DNA from: Lachnospiraceae bacterium
GTDB lineage: Bacteria; Bacillota; Clostridia; Lachnospirales; Lachnospiraceae
DNA length: 38,514 nucleotides
Direction: 5' to 3'
Assembly (NCBI GenBank): GCA_017449765.1
Contig: JAFTFE010000001.1
Span: forward strand, 1-38,514
Shown in pieces: positions 19,568 to 29,486 of this stretch (position 1 is its first letter; each line of letters starts with the position of its first letter). Made by a program: the position numbers and the translations under genes. A model generated the notes under the pieces. It was not told where the DNA came from. It worked only from the letters and a program-made list of their open reading frames with translations, and did no database searches.

Positions 19568-19762
19568 TTATTCCTCCCTACTGATTCCCTTTATAGCCCA
19601 GAATTGAGCTTCTTCTAATTTAGTAAAAGCAAGAGAAGTTTCTCTACTTCCCTTGCAATTATTTTCTAACCAATCATAAATATCAGAAAAGATTTCCCTA
19701 ACTTTGTTGATTCTTTCTTTTTGATTATCATTAATTTCATTAAATTTAGCTCTATCATTCAT
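19568..19762 (-). CDS. Helical-hairpin protein of probable Acb2/Tad1 family, 64 aa
   Basis: The product is two helices with a short turn. Helix 1 is about [20 protein letters not shown]; helix 2 holds [20 protein letters not shown] (about residues 39-58). The SRExSLAxTKLEEAxxWA signature matches proteins I know as Acb2/Tad1 hairpin-domain proteins. Characterised members sequester cyclic nucleotides (anti-CBASS) or ADP-ribose-derived signals (anti-Thoeris). It lies between holin and endolysin with 2-bp gaps, so it would be made late. Assignment rests on the motif alone; binding activity is not shown. Confidence 0.65.
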   Translation of the reverse strand: MNDRAKFNEINDNQKERINKVREIFSDIYDWLENNCKGSRETSLAFTKLEEAQFWAIKGISREE

Positions 19763-19764
19763 AA

Positions 19765-20118
19765 CTATTCTCCATTCTTTTTATAATTATTTAATTTATC
19801 TGATAATACTTTTGGCATAGCTAACCCCAGTTTATTGCAATTTTCAGCTATGCTTATTAATTCCATATAAATTACATAAAGTCCTATAAAATAAAAGATT
19901 GCTTTTATTCCAAAAGCAAACGATATTAACATAGCTATTACTATATATACTAATTCTGCTAATTTCTTACCAAGTCCATCTCTCATTTTAGAACTTGATA
20001 CTTCATTTCTTTTCCAAGCATTATAATATCCTGTAATTATATCTATTACCATTAATATACATGGTAATAAAACTACCCAATAATTTTGGGTAAAATGTAT
20101 TTCATTAATTATTTCCAT
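19765..20118 (-). CDS. Holin, phage_holin_4 / TcdE-like family
   Basis: 117 aa with several membrane segments: WVVLLPCILMVIDIITGYYN, LVYIVIAMLISFAFG, and IFYFIGLYVIYMELISIAEN. The DIITGYYNAWKRNEVSSSKM motif (about residues 26-45) and the C-terminal NCNKLGLAMPKVL are characteristic of the TcdE/Cph1-type holin family. It forms membrane lesions that release the GH25 endolysin encoded downstream. Confidence 0.92.
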   Translation of the reverse strand: MEIINEIHFTQNYWVVLLPCILMVIDIITGYYNAWKRNEVSSSKMRDGLGKKLAELVYIVIAMLISFAFGIKAIFYFIGLYVIYMELISIAENCNKLGLAMPKVLSDKLNNYKKNGE

Positions 20119-20128
20119 TTTATTCCTC

Positions 20129-22837
20129 CTATAATGTGCTTAAATCTCTTAATGCACTTAATTCTATATTAAATGGTAAACCATCATTTGTTTGTGTTAT
20201 ATTGGTTTGTCCTTTATATGATTTAGCATTATTGTATAAGTTTTCTAATTGACTTCTTAATATTGGATAATCTGTTTCTGATATGTGGATGTAAGTTGGT
20301 GTTGCTAATTGATAATAAACTTTTGTATTATGTGTTGATAGCCAATCTTTCCAAGCGTTTACATCTGCTATATTTTCAGTATCAACATAAAAATAAATAT
20401 AAGTATTACTCCATCCAAAACGAATATGTCCAGCAGTATAACTATAATCTATCCTAGAATTTTTAAAATAATTACATAAACCATTACCCACATTTGCAGT
20501 TAACATATCTGATTGATTTATTTTATAAGAATTGCCATCTTTTAACCAATTTGTTTCACTACCATCAAATATTCTTTTCTCAATATTCTTCTTCAAATAC
20601 CACTCATTTTCTAATAATGTACTATCATAAAATTCACTATCTTTTGTATTTTTAAAGAATTGGCCTGCATAATCTCCTATTTTACAGTATTCTAATGGGT
20701 TCGCTATATATGGGGCATAATTAGGTAAATCGGCTTGCAATATTATTCCTTCTAATAATTGAATATCATACAAAGTTAAAGTACCATCATATGCTGCTGG
20801 GCTTCCTACATAATATAATAATTGATTAATTCCACTTTCTGTTGTTGTAAAGGTAAAATAATTCCTAAAATTATTTAAAACAGTATACGATGAACCATTA
20901 TAATACCTCCATCCTAACGGTCTTACATTAGAATCTGTATTATCCATTAAATTTGAAACTGTATATGTTGTATTGTTTTTTAAATTTAACCCAGCTAAAT
21001 CAATTATTACACCATAAACATCTGAACTGGCTGCAGAAAAGATGATTTTGTCTTTTTCAACTGTAACTGTCCCTTTGGTTCCTAATCTTTTGACATTAAT
21101 ATTATCAAAATCAAGCAAATTCTCACTACTCAAAGTAATAGGATAGTTTTGTTCTGTAGTTGTTATTTTTTCGTTTCCTTTATTATTGTTATAATATGTA
21201 TTAGCTACTTGAAATCCAATGTATTCATCGGTGGAAGGTGTATAAGTAGTATTTATTCCATTATTATAAGCTAAACTTCTTGAAACAAAATTACCATTAC
21301 TATCATAATAATATATTCTTTGCCATGCACCTACAATTAAATAAGTAGTATTTGCTTTTAATGACACTTTATATTTAGAATATTTTGAACCTGCATCACT
21401 GACTTCTACACCATTATCATTTAATATTTTTCCAGTTATAAACTGATTTTCAAAATCAGTAATACTAAATAAGTTATTGCTAATATTAATATTATTATCG
21501 CCTGTTATCACATTAACATCTACTGGGTTATCTGGTGTAGGTGTTCCGTCTTGCGTTAATTCGGTTGGATTTAAAATGGATTTCATATAATATTCTGATG
21601 TGTTATTTAAGGTTATGTCTGTCCCAGTTCCTGTTACTTTTGGTAATGTGTTTATTAAAGATTCATATCTATTTTTTAAGTCATCAAATTCTTGATTTGT
21701 TACATTTGAATTTGTTACAGTAAATTGGTAATATGTTCCATCAGTCATATTTATTTGATATGTATCAATATTATCTATTGATGATAATTTCACTATATTT
21801 AGTATTCCATTACCAGTTTCTCCAGTTGCTCCAGTAGGTCCTATTTCGCCTTGTGGTCCTTGTTGTAATACAAAATTTAAAATAGGATTTTCATTAGTAC
21901 CTGTTCTTGATACAGAAGGAGTGTTCCCTGAAGTTACGGTCCCTATTTGAATGTTTGGTGTTAATCCAGTAGGTCCTTGTATACCTGTAGCACCACTAAA
22001 ATCAGCTAGATAATGCCATCTATATGTTGGATCTTCTATTTCTTGTTTTACAAATAATTTCGCATTATCTTCTTGTTCTATATTTCCATCAATCATTACA
22101 TAGTCATTTATTTGCATGTTATCGTAATCAGCAATCATTAAATTAATATTTGCATATGTTTTCTTTACTTGAAAGGCTTCTCCTTGTGGTCCCATTGGTC
22201 CAGTTCTTCCTATTAAATCAACATAAACATATTCTTCATCTTCATCAGTCTTAATTCCTAGTCTAGTGCCATCCCAATTGAACATTAGACTTGTTCCATC
22301 TTTTAATGTTACTCTTTTAGTTGTATTATCTTTTTTTGTTAATGTTATATTTACTTCTTTATTTACTTTATCAGATACATCAATATTAAGATTATTTGTT
22401 TCTTCTATGGCATTTTCTACTTCTTCTTTTAAACCAGCAGTTTCATTTTTTAATTGAGTAGTTTCGTTAATTAAATTATCTAATACTGGTACTCTATCGT
22501 CAGGCTCAACTATTTCATCAGTATTAATTAATTCACTTCTTACATGAAATTTTTCAGTTGCATATCCTGTTAATCTACCATCTTCTGAATATATAGATAT
22601 TTCGTATTCATAATCTCCAGTATCTTTTAGGACTGGTAAAATTAGTTTATTATCAACTATATCTTGTACCCATTCTTTATTTTCTACTGGATATTTCAAT
22701 TTAAAAAGAGCTCTTTCGAACTCTTTATCAAACTCAAAATTTAATTTGTATGCATTATAATCATTTTGGACTAAAATAGATAAATCAGTATAGATATTAC
22801 CTTTTTGAAAGTCTACTACTATACTATATTCATTCAT
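20129..22837 (-). CDS. Baseplate/receptor-binding protein with BppU-like N terminus and collagen-like repeats
   Basis: 902 aa. Residues 1-120 resemble the BppU baseplate N-terminal domain (YSIVVDFQKGNIYTDLSILV; DTGDYEYEISIYSEDGRLTG). A coiled coil follows (LINETTQLKNETAGLKEEVE). Three short collagen-like Gly-X-Y blocks (GRTGPMGPQGEA; GATGIQGPTGLTP; GPQGEIGPTGATGETG) alternate with beta-rich parts, including a jellyroll-like C-terminal half (NLLDFDNINVKRLGTKGTVT). This should be the host-binding fibre of the tail tip. It overlaps the preceding gene by 8 bp. Confidence 0.83.
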   Translation of the reverse strand: MNEYSIVVDFQKGNIYTDLSILVQNDYNAYKLNFEFDKEFERALFKLKYPVENKEWVQDIVDNKLILPVLKDTGDYEYEISIYSEDGRLTGYATEKFHVRSELINTDEIVEPDDRVPVLDNLINETTQLKNETAGLKEEVENAIEETNNLNIDVSDKVNKEVNITLTKKDNTTKRVTLKDGTSLMFNWDGTRLGIKTDEDEEYVYVDLIGRTGPMGPQGEAFQVKKTYANINLMIADYDNMQINDYVMIDGNIEQEDNAKLFVKQEIEDPTYRWHYLADFSGATGIQGPTGLTPNIQIGTVTSGNTPSVSRTGTNENPILNFVLQQGPQGEIGPTGATGETGNGILNIVKLSSIDNIDTYQINMTDGTYYQFTVTNSNVTNQEFDDLKNRYESLINTLPKVTGTGTDITLNNTSEYYMKSILNPTELTQDGTPTPDNPVDVNVITGDNNINISNNLFSITDFENQFITGKILNDNGVEVSDAGSKYSKYKVSLKANTTYLIVGAWQRIYYYDSNGNFVSRSLAYNNGINTTYTPSTDEYIGFQVANTYYNNNKGNEKITTTEQNYPITLSSENLLDFDNINVKRLGTKGTVTVEKDKIIFSAASSDVYGVIIDLAGLNLKNNTTYTVSNLMDNTDSNVRPLGWRYYNGSSYTVLNNFRNYFTFTTTESGINQLLYYVGSPAAYDGTLTLYDIQLLEGIILQADLPNYAPYIANPLEYCKIGDYAGQFFKNTKDSEFYDSTLLENEWYLKKNIEKRIFDGSETNWLKDGNSYKINQSDMLTANVGNGLCNYFKNSRIDYSYTAGHIRFGWSNTYIYFYVDTENIADVNAWKDWLSTHNTKVYYQLATPTYIHISETDYPILRSQLENLYNNAKSYKGQTNITQTNDGLPFNIELSALRDLSTL

Positions 22838-23324
22838 TACTTACCACCTCATCTGTTGTTTTTGTATATTTTAATACAACATATGCTTTCATATCAGACC
22901 TATCAGTCCCTGTTCTTATTCTAACCTTATTATCATCGGTAAGGCATAAATCTATAAAATATTGACTACCCGCTGTACTGACAAATGGTAATGGAAAACT
23001 ATCAATTGAATTATCTTTATATGTCCATCCACTTATTGGACAAGTTAAATGTTCTAAATCATCAACACCAGTAGATATTTCTTTTGTTGATGTATCAGGT
23101 AATGTACCAAAATCAATTAAATTACTATATATTTTTTTGCCATCTCGCCAATATCTTCCTGTAAATTTTTCTCCTAAAGATAATGTTGTTAAATCAGATA
23201 ATGTATCATTTATTTCATCTATGCTATCATGTGCATCTTTTATTCCTGTTCCAAATTTATTTAATTCATCTGCACTTATTCCAGGTTGTTGTGAATTATT
23301 AAAAACTGTGGGATCAAATGCCAT
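22830..23324 (-). CDS. Minor structural protein of the tail-fibre region, 164 aa
   Basis: An N-terminal helical part (ISADELNKFGTGIKDAHDSI) precedes a beta-rich domain (GRYWRDGKKIYSNLIDFGTL; MKAYVVLKYTKTTDE). The RYWRDGKxIY pattern is frequent in small phage tail-fibre proteins. It sits between the Tal-like gene and the BppU-like gene and overlaps both. Its precise structural place is unknown. Confidence 0.72.
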   Translation of the reverse strand: MAFDPTVFNNSQQPGISADELNKFGTGIKDAHDSIDEINDTLSDLTTLSLGEKFTGRYWRDGKKIYSNLIDFGTLPDTSTKEISTGVDDLEHLTCPISGWTYKDNSIDSFPLPFVSTAGSQYFIDLCLTDDNKVRIRTGTDRSDMKAYVVLKYTKTTDEVVSNE

Positions 23325-26300
23325 ATTTTATCATCTCCTTTAATTCCTTTATTTCTTCTTGCTGCTCTTTTACAACTTGCCATAAAACTGATACCATTGA
23401 ATAAACATTAGCTCCATCGTTATCAGTTGATGTTATTTCTTCTGAATAATTAAATCCATCACCAATAACAAAACCAATTAATTTTTTTGCTTTATTATTA
23501 TCTTTTTTGAAATTATATTTATAAATATCAACTGAATTTAATATTTCTTTTGCATTCGTTAATTTTTCAAAATTCTTTTTCTTTTCTTTTTTAGATGTTT
23601 GCGTTAATGATTCACATGTAATATTACCTGTTACACTAAAAAAAGCCGAATTATCCCAAACTGTTGCATTTATTTGACCTGTTCCTGTCTGTGAATACAT
23701 TCTCCAAAAATCACCATTAAGATATGAAATACCTGATATAGCTCCATTTGTTAAAAGAGAATCTATTTGCAAGACACCTAATCCGCCTTCATTAGCTCTT
23801 TTGTCTAAATGAATAGTTCCACCTAAAATTTTACCAATGAATTCTCCATTAGAACATTTCATATTTCCGTCTTTATCAACACTGAAATTAGTACTATCAA
23901 TTTCTATTTCTTCTGAGGTTAAATCTATTTTTTTCCCTTGAAGATTAATTTTGTCAGCACTTATGCCAATATATGATCCTTGACTATCTTTTTCAGTAGA
24001 CATATTTATTTGAGCAATAATATTATCTTTATCAGTCTTTTTTTCTAGTTTTAAATCTATTGTTTGATTAGTCAAGTTAATAGCACTACTCATTTCTGCT
24101 TTAGTTGAAAAGACATCTGTATATTTACTCTTTACAACATATTTTGCTGTAAAATCTATGTCATATGTGCTTCCATAGGTAAACGCACCTGTACCTTGAT
24201 TAGTGTAGAATACATTGTTTACTAAATCATATAAACCTACTTCGTTATCACTATTTCTATAACACGGTATAAAATCACGAACTAGGCTATTATTGTCATA
24301 AATTTTAAAATAATATAATTTACCTTTCCAAGTATTTTGTTGACTACCACTAGAACTATTTCGATTAAATAAAAGTAGTGTATTTTCCGTAATAAATGTA
24401 TCAGTTGCATTAAATTCTTGCACTTTACTTCCATTAATGTATATTCCTTCTTTATTTTCTTTTAAAGTAAATACATTATTACTAGAAACATAATTACCTA
24501 ATATACTGGATGATTCTTTATTTCCAAATCTACTAATTAAAGAGGAATTAAAACTAAAATTGCAACTAATTGCTTTAGAATTATTTGTTATATCGCCAAA
24601 TAATTGCCCACTATAATTATTATTAGTTACTTTAGTTATAATTTCAGTATTTAAATTACCATGAATTCCTGTATCTATATATTGTTTTCCAGTATTTTCT
24701 ATATAATCAACTTGAGTGTACTCTTCTGGCAATATTTGGTTTGGGAATGATTCTAAATATAAATAGTTATCTCCTTCAAATAATTGAATATCAACATCTG
24801 ATAACTCCTCTACCGATTCATCTGAGTGAATTAAATAACTTTTGCCTTTAATATATTTAAATTTTTCGTTTGAATTTAAAAAGTTAAAAGGAAGATGATA
24901 CCTTTTTGCATTTTGTGTTAATGTTCTAGCAGTATCTACTATTAAGTAAGTATCTATTGGATATAGATTATTACTAGGATAAAGATTTTTTTCTGGATAA
25001 ATTAAATTAATATTTCCTTGTATTGTTAATTCTTGTAATTGGCCTTGCATTGCATTTTCTATGAATAAATAATTAATACTTTCCACATCTTTTGTTAAAT
25101 TAACTATTTTATTTATTTCTAATATTAATTCATCTAATCCTTGTATTCTAGATGTAGACATTTGACCTACTTGTATAAAATTAGCATTAATTTTGCCATC
25201 TTGTGTAATAGCAGTTTCAAATGGTCCTTCATATCCATGGGTACTGAACCCTATACCTCCTAGACCAAATCTCCATATATTTTGAGCATTTTCTTTAGGT
25301 AAGGAATCTAATATTAATATTTCGTTATCATCAATATAAACATAGCCATTTTTATTTAATGAATTGATTAAATCTGTTTGTTCACTAATAATAGTACTTT
25401 GAGTATTAACAACTTCTTTTAATGTATTAATAGAACTTTTGATATTATCAAATTTAGCTTTGACATCTCTTGCATAATTACCAAAAGTAAGTGTTTTTAC
25501 TTTTCCTAGTATAATGTCATATTCATATTCAATTACATTAGTTATTAAATTTATTAATGGATGTTTAACATGTATTGTATCACCTATTTCACATAATTGA
25601 TTAATATCTGATTTAACCTCATATGATACCTTTGGTTCTTTATGTTCATTTAAATAGTTTTCTCCATTAGTTCTTAATTCTGCTGTTAAATTTTCTTCTG
25701 TTTGGTCTTCTTCTTCTAGTGAAGTTTCAAATGAAACAGTTCTTGTATATGGTTGAGAATATTGTTTGTTACTTACTAAATATTTTTCTGGTAATAATAA
25801 TCCATCTTTACCAACTGGATATAGTTTTGTGCATACCTCACTCCAATCCTCAAATATTTTTACATTTTGAGCATTTTTACCATAGCATACAACTTCTCCT
25901 CTATCAGTTCCAGTAGAAATATTAAAGCTTATGTCAAAGTTATCTGCATCAAATACTCCATTAAATTTTTCTTCAATAACTGTCCAAGCTTCAAATAGAG
26001 ATTTTCTAATAAAGTATGAAGTATTTATACCTTCTACGTTTGATTCTCTAATAGTAAAAGGACTGGTGCTGTCAGTCCTTTCGTTTATATATATTAAAGA
26101 ATTTAAAGCATTCATATTGGTTGGTCTTACATCTAATAGAAAATAATTTTTTGAATCAAACATTACATGATCTGCTGTAAAAGATATTTTCCTTGTTGAA
26201 TATTCGATATTATCATTTATTCTGAAAGCCTGAGGACTTAATTTGGATTTTGCTTTTACAACAACTAATTTATCTTTTTCTATATAATCTTTGTATTCGA

Positions 26301-26430
26301 TAGGTACTTCTACTTCTAGATACCATCCATTTAAGCTTTTTTTCTTAACTTCTAGACATTTTAAAGGACTGATAGCTATATTACCATTTGAACTAAAATT
26401 TTTATCATTAGAATTAAATATTTTAATCAT
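23314..26430 (-). CDS. Tail-associated (Tal-like) protein with lectin-like and S74 chaperone domains
   Basis: The start at ATG 26430 overlaps the Dit stop (ATGA) with AAAGGA upstream; 1038 aa. Residues 1-350 match the gp44/prophage-tail endopeptidase fold that closes the tail tip. A coiled coil follows (IKSSINTLKEVVNTQSTIIS). About residues 565-755 form a concanavalin/LamG-like module (LPEEYTQVDYIENTGKQYID ... YDLVNNVFYTNQGTG). The C-terminal 100 residues resemble the peptidase S74 self-cleaving chaperone (TSKKEKKKNFEKLTNAKEIL; VSVLWQVVKEQQEEIKELKE), which trimerises and then is removed. Confidence 0.83.
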   Translation of the reverse strand: MIKIFNSNDKNFSSNGNIAISPLKCLEVKKKSLNGWYLEVEVPIEYKDYIEKDKLVVVKAKSKLSPQAFRINDNIEYSTRKISFTADHVMFDSKNYFLLDVRPTNMNALNSLIYINERTDSTSPFTIRESNVEGINTSYFIRKSLFEAWTVIEEKFNGVFDADNFDISFNISTGTDRGEVVCYGKNAQNVKIFEDWSEVCTKLYPVGKDGLLLPEKYLVSNKQYSQPYTRTVSFETSLEEEDQTEENLTAELRTNGENYLNEHKEPKVSYEVKSDINQLCEIGDTIHVKHPLINLITNVIEYEYDIILGKVKTLTFGNYARDVKAKFDNIKSSINTLKEVVNTQSTIISEQTDLINSLNKNGYVYIDDNEILILDSLPKENAQNIWRFGLGGIGFSTHGYEGPFETAITQDGKINANFIQVGQMSTSRIQGLDELILEINKIVNLTKDVESINYLFIENAMQGQLQELTIQGNINLIYPEKNLYPSNNLYPIDTYLIVDTARTLTQNAKRYHLPFNFLNSNEKFKYIKGKSYLIHSDESVEELSDVDIQLFEGDNYLYLESFPNQILPEEYTQVDYIENTGKQYIDTGIHGNLNTEIITKVTNNNYSGQLFGDITNNSKAISCNFSFNSSLISRFGNKESSSILGNYVSSNNVFTLKENKEGIYINGSKVQEFNATDTFITENTLLLFNRNSSSGSQQNTWKGKLYYFKIYDNNSLVRDFIPCYRNSDNEVGLYDLVNNVFYTNQGTGAFTYGSTYDIDFTAKYVVKSKYTDVFSTKAEMSSAINLTNQTIDLKLEKKTDKDNIIAQINMSTEKDSQGSYIGISADKINLQGKKIDLTSEEIEIDSTNFSVDKDGNMKCSNGEFIGKILGGTIHLDKRANEGGLGVLQIDSLLTNGAISGISYLNGDFWRMYSQTGTGQINATVWDNSAFFSVTGNITCESLTQTSKKEKKKNFEKLTNAKEILNSVDIYKYNFKKDNNKAKKLIGFVIGDGFNYSEEITSTDNDGANVYSMVSVLWQVVKEQQEEIKELKEMIKYGI

Positions 26431-27092
26431 AGCCAGCAATCCTTTCTTTTTATTTCTATTATAGCAGTACCTGAATTAATAGTGATTGCATTCTCTCCTG
26501 AATTTAATTTTGGAAATTCAAAATCAATTTCAAGATTTCTATTTTTGGAAATACCATTATAACTAGCATTAAATTCTTTACAATCTATTTCTACATAATC
26601 CGTATCAAAATTATAAACAAACCTTACATCATTAATTGTTATATCAACACTATCTGATGTTGTTTTTATTAACTTTATAATTGGTTGAGATGAAATATTC
26701 CCAACATTAGAAACTGAGTTTGTGACTGCAATATAATCATCATCTTTTATCCAAAAGGGTTCACGTGTGAAATTAACATCTATGCTTTTTATAGTTGCTT
26801 TTCTTTCAGTAGAAATATCTGTATAGCAATAGGCTGTAGTTATTCTACCTTTGTATTCAAATGTCCCTTTACCATTTAACCATTTAAATATATCATCTAT
26901 TTTAGAAACATCCATAACAGATAATTTTAATGCAAAAACTACATCATCATATCCTAACTCATTATATATGCTACCATTTCTTCCATCAATATCTATTTTT
27001 TCTGTCTTTTGAGCAGCTTTTTTTATAATATTTGTTTCTTCTTCTGCGATAACATTCATACTATCACTAGAAATACCTTTAAATTTGAACAT
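26427..27092 (-). CDS. Distal tail protein (Dit)
   Basis: 221 aa with the Dit/siphovirus tail-component N terminus (MFKFKGISSDSMNVIAEEET; KIDIDGRNGSIYNELGYDDV) and the galectin-like C-terminal half. It follows the tape measure gene with a 3-bp gap and overlaps the Tal gene, the universal order for siphophages of Gram-positive hosts. It forms the hexameric hub joining tube and tail tip. Confidence 0.9.
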   Translation of the reverse strand: MFKFKGISSDSMNVIAEEETNIIKKAAQKTEKIDIDGRNGSIYNELGYDDVVFALKLSVMDVSKIDDIFKWLNGKGTFEYKGRITTAYCYTDISTERKATIKSIDVNFTREPFWIKDDDYIAVTNSVSNVGNISSQPIIKLIKTTSDSVDITINDVRFVYNFDTDYVEIDCKEFNASYNGISKNRNLEIDFEFPKLNSGENAITINSGTAIIEIKRKDCWL

Positions 27093-27095
27093 ATA

Positions 27096-29486
27096 TTACA
27101 CCACCTTTAAAAGCCTATCATCAATAATTCTAATAAAACCATCTTCATCTAATACGAATCTAGCTTTATTAAGGGCTTTGGTAAAAGATTCTGTCATTTT
27201 ATCATAATCGATAATATTAGTAGGGGTTGCACCTCCACCATTTGATAATGGCATTACCTTTGTTTTATTCCCTTGTTGCATCAATAACTCTGGTCCTGCT
27301 TCTGCAACAATTGCACTACCTTCTAATAAATCTCCACCTTTAGCTAATAATGGTATTCTAGGAACAGAAAAATTATGAATTAATCCTTTAAAGGGAGAAA
27401 TTCCTAAAAAGCTTATATTTCTTATAATACTTAAAGCATTATTAATAGCATTAAATGGAATAGAAATAACTCTGTTGATTCCGCTTATTATTCCATTTAC
27501 GATAGTTTTAAATGCATTAGCAATACCATCTTTAATACCGTCGAATATTTTTCCACCAACTGAAAATACGTTTTTAACAGCAGCCCATGCTTTGGTAAAT
27601 GTGTCTTTAAAAAATGTTGCCACAGTTGAAAATATATTTTTTATACCTTCCCATGCATTTTTTGCACCATTTTTTAATCCATCCCACATACCACTGAAGA
27701 AATTAGTAACTGGTTGAATAATATTGTCGTTAAACCATGAAGAAACACTTTGCCATACTGATTTTATACCTTCCCAGCAAGCTGATGCTACTTCTTTTAT
27801 TTGGTCCCAGTGTTTAATACATAGAACAATAATAGCTATTAATGCAGCAACTGCTGCTACAATTGCTAGTACTGGGGCACTAATACCACTAATAACTGCA
27901 CCAGCTGCCATAACAATAGGTTTTAATATAGCAACTAATTTTAGTATTGCTGAAATACCTGTTGCTATCTTACCAATTACAATTAATAATGGTCCAATTG
28001 CTGCAACTATACCAGCTATCACTATAATAGTATTTCTAATAGATGGATCCAACTTAGACAACCATTCTAAAAATTTAGAAACATAATCCAATACATTTCT
28101 TATTACTGGAATTAAAGTTTCAGACAATTGAATTGCTATACCTTCTAATTGAGATTTCATTAATGTTAAATCTCCTTTAAGGTTGTCCATCATTACATCT
28201 GACATATCTTTTGCGGCACCAGATGAATTATCAATTGCATTAGATAATTTATTAAAGTCTTCTTCACCTGAATTAACGATAGCAAGAAATCCTGACATAG
28301 CAGTTGTTCCTCCAACAGTTTTAGCAATGTTAGTCTTTTCTTCATCAGTTAAATTAGCAAATTTTGTTCTCATATCTGCTATGATTTCTCCAAAATCTCT
28401 CATTTTTCCTTCTGAGTCAAATACTTCAACTCCTAAACCTTCTAGTGCATCTCTTGCACCACCTGTATTAGTTGATAATCTTTGTAATATTGCTCTTAAT
28501 GATGTACCTGCTTGACTTGCTTTTACACCTGAATTAGCCATTAATCCTAATGCTAATGATACATCTTCCATATCAAGATTTAATGCCCCTGCTATTGAAC
28601 CAGTATATTTCATAGCTTCACCTAATCCTGATACATCTGTATTAGCGTTAGTTACTGTTGCTGCAAATATATCAGCAAATTTTGAACTTTCTTGTGCTGA
28701 ATAACCCATAGCAGTTAGTCCATCTGTAACAATATCAGATACCATTGCTAAGTCTTCACCACTTGCAGCTGCTAAATTCATAACACCTTCAATACCATTT
28801 AACATATCTTCGGTTTTCCATCCTGCAAGTGCCATATAATACATAGCATTAGCAGATTCGGTAGCAGAAAATTTCGTTGTTTCTCCCATTTGTTTTGCTT
28901 TTTCTCTTAATTTTTCTAAATCTTTACCACTTGCTCCACTTATAGCTTGTACTTCGGACATTCCCTCTTCAAAATTAGCTCCTGCTGTAACCGCAGCTGT
29001 TCCTACTGCTAATATTCCAGCACTAACGACTGATGCTTTTTTACCTACATCGGTAATTTTTTTACCACCTGATTCTAACTTATTTGCATAGTCTTCTATA
29101 TCAGCTGTACCGCTTTTTAATTTTTTACTAGTTTCATCTATTTGATTTTGATATCTTTGTAATGAAGCTTCGGCTGCTGATAAAGCAGTCTTTTTCTTTT
29201 GAATAGCGATTTCATCTTTATTTTCGGCACTTTCTAATTGTTCTAATTCTTTTTTTAATACATTTACTTTATCTTTTTGAATATCATAAGCATTATTTAA
29301 ATAATTTAATTTATCAGTTAATTTTTGACTTGTACTTGTTGATTTGTCCCATTGAGCTTGTACTAATTTAAAATCTTGATAATTTGTTTGAAGCTCCGAA
29401 TTAACTAACTTTAAAGACCTAATAAAGTCAGTAGAACCATCCGCATTAAAAACTAGTCCTACTCTTTTTAAATCATTACTTGCCAT
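27096..29486 (-). CDS. Tape measure protein, TP901 type
   Basis: The start is taken at ATG 29486 (796 aa); the ATG five codons upstream has no better site. N-terminal coiled coils (KLNYLNNAYDIQKDKVNVLK) precede the TP901 core (GANFEEGMSEVQAISGASGK; ETTKFSATESANAMYYMALA). Several hydrophobic stretches follow (NTIIVIAGIVAAIGPLLIVI; APVLAIVAAVAALIAIIVLC). It fixes tail length and is ejected with DNA. The gpGT frameshift product ends just inside its 5' end. Confidence 0.95.
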   Translation of the reverse strand: MASNDLKRVGLVFNADGSTDFIRSLKLVNSELQTNYQDFKLVQAQWDKSTSTSQKLTDKLNYLNNAYDIQKDKVNVLKKELEQLESAENKDEIAIQKKKTALSAAEASLQRYQNQIDETSKKLKSGTADIEDYANKLESGGKKITDVGKKASVVSAGILAVGTAAVTAGANFEEGMSEVQAISGASGKDLEKLREKAKQMGETTKFSATESANAMYYMALAGWKTEDMLNGIEGVMNLAAASGEDLAMVSDIVTDGLTAMGYSAQESSKFADIFAATVTNANTDVSGLGEAMKYTGSIAGALNLDMEDVSLALGLMANSGVKASQAGTSLRAILQRLSTNTGGARDALEGLGVEVFDSEGKMRDFGEIIADMRTKFANLTDEEKTNIAKTVGGTTAMSGFLAIVNSGEEDFNKLSNAIDNSSGAAKDMSDVMMDNLKGDLTLMKSQLEGIAIQLSETLIPVIRNVLDYVSKFLEWLSKLDPSIRNTIIVIAGIVAAIGPLLIVIGKIATGISAILKLVAILKPIVMAAGAVISGISAPVLAIVAAVAALIAIIVLCIKHWDQIKEVASACWEGIKSVWQSVSSWFNDNIIQPVTNFFSGMWDGLKNGAKNAWEGIKNIFSTVATFFKDTFTKAWAAVKNVFSVGGKIFDGIKDGIANAFKTIVNGIISGINRVISIPFNAINNALSIIRNISFLGISPFKGLIHNFSVPRIPLLAKGGDLLEGSAIVAEAGPELLMQQGNKTKVMPLSNGGGATPTNIIDYDKMTESFTKALNKARFVLDEDGFIRIIDDRLLKVV

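Noticed and set aside
22266-23343. Plus-strand frames opposite the fibre genes
   Set aside because: Shadows of the coding strand in AT-rich DNA; no ribosome sites or domains.
27724-28515. Long plus-strand open frames (about 120 and 110 codons) opposite the tape measure gene
   Set aside because: They mirror the tape measure's Ala/Gly/Ile-rich repeats, have no ribosome site and lie antisense to a clear gene.
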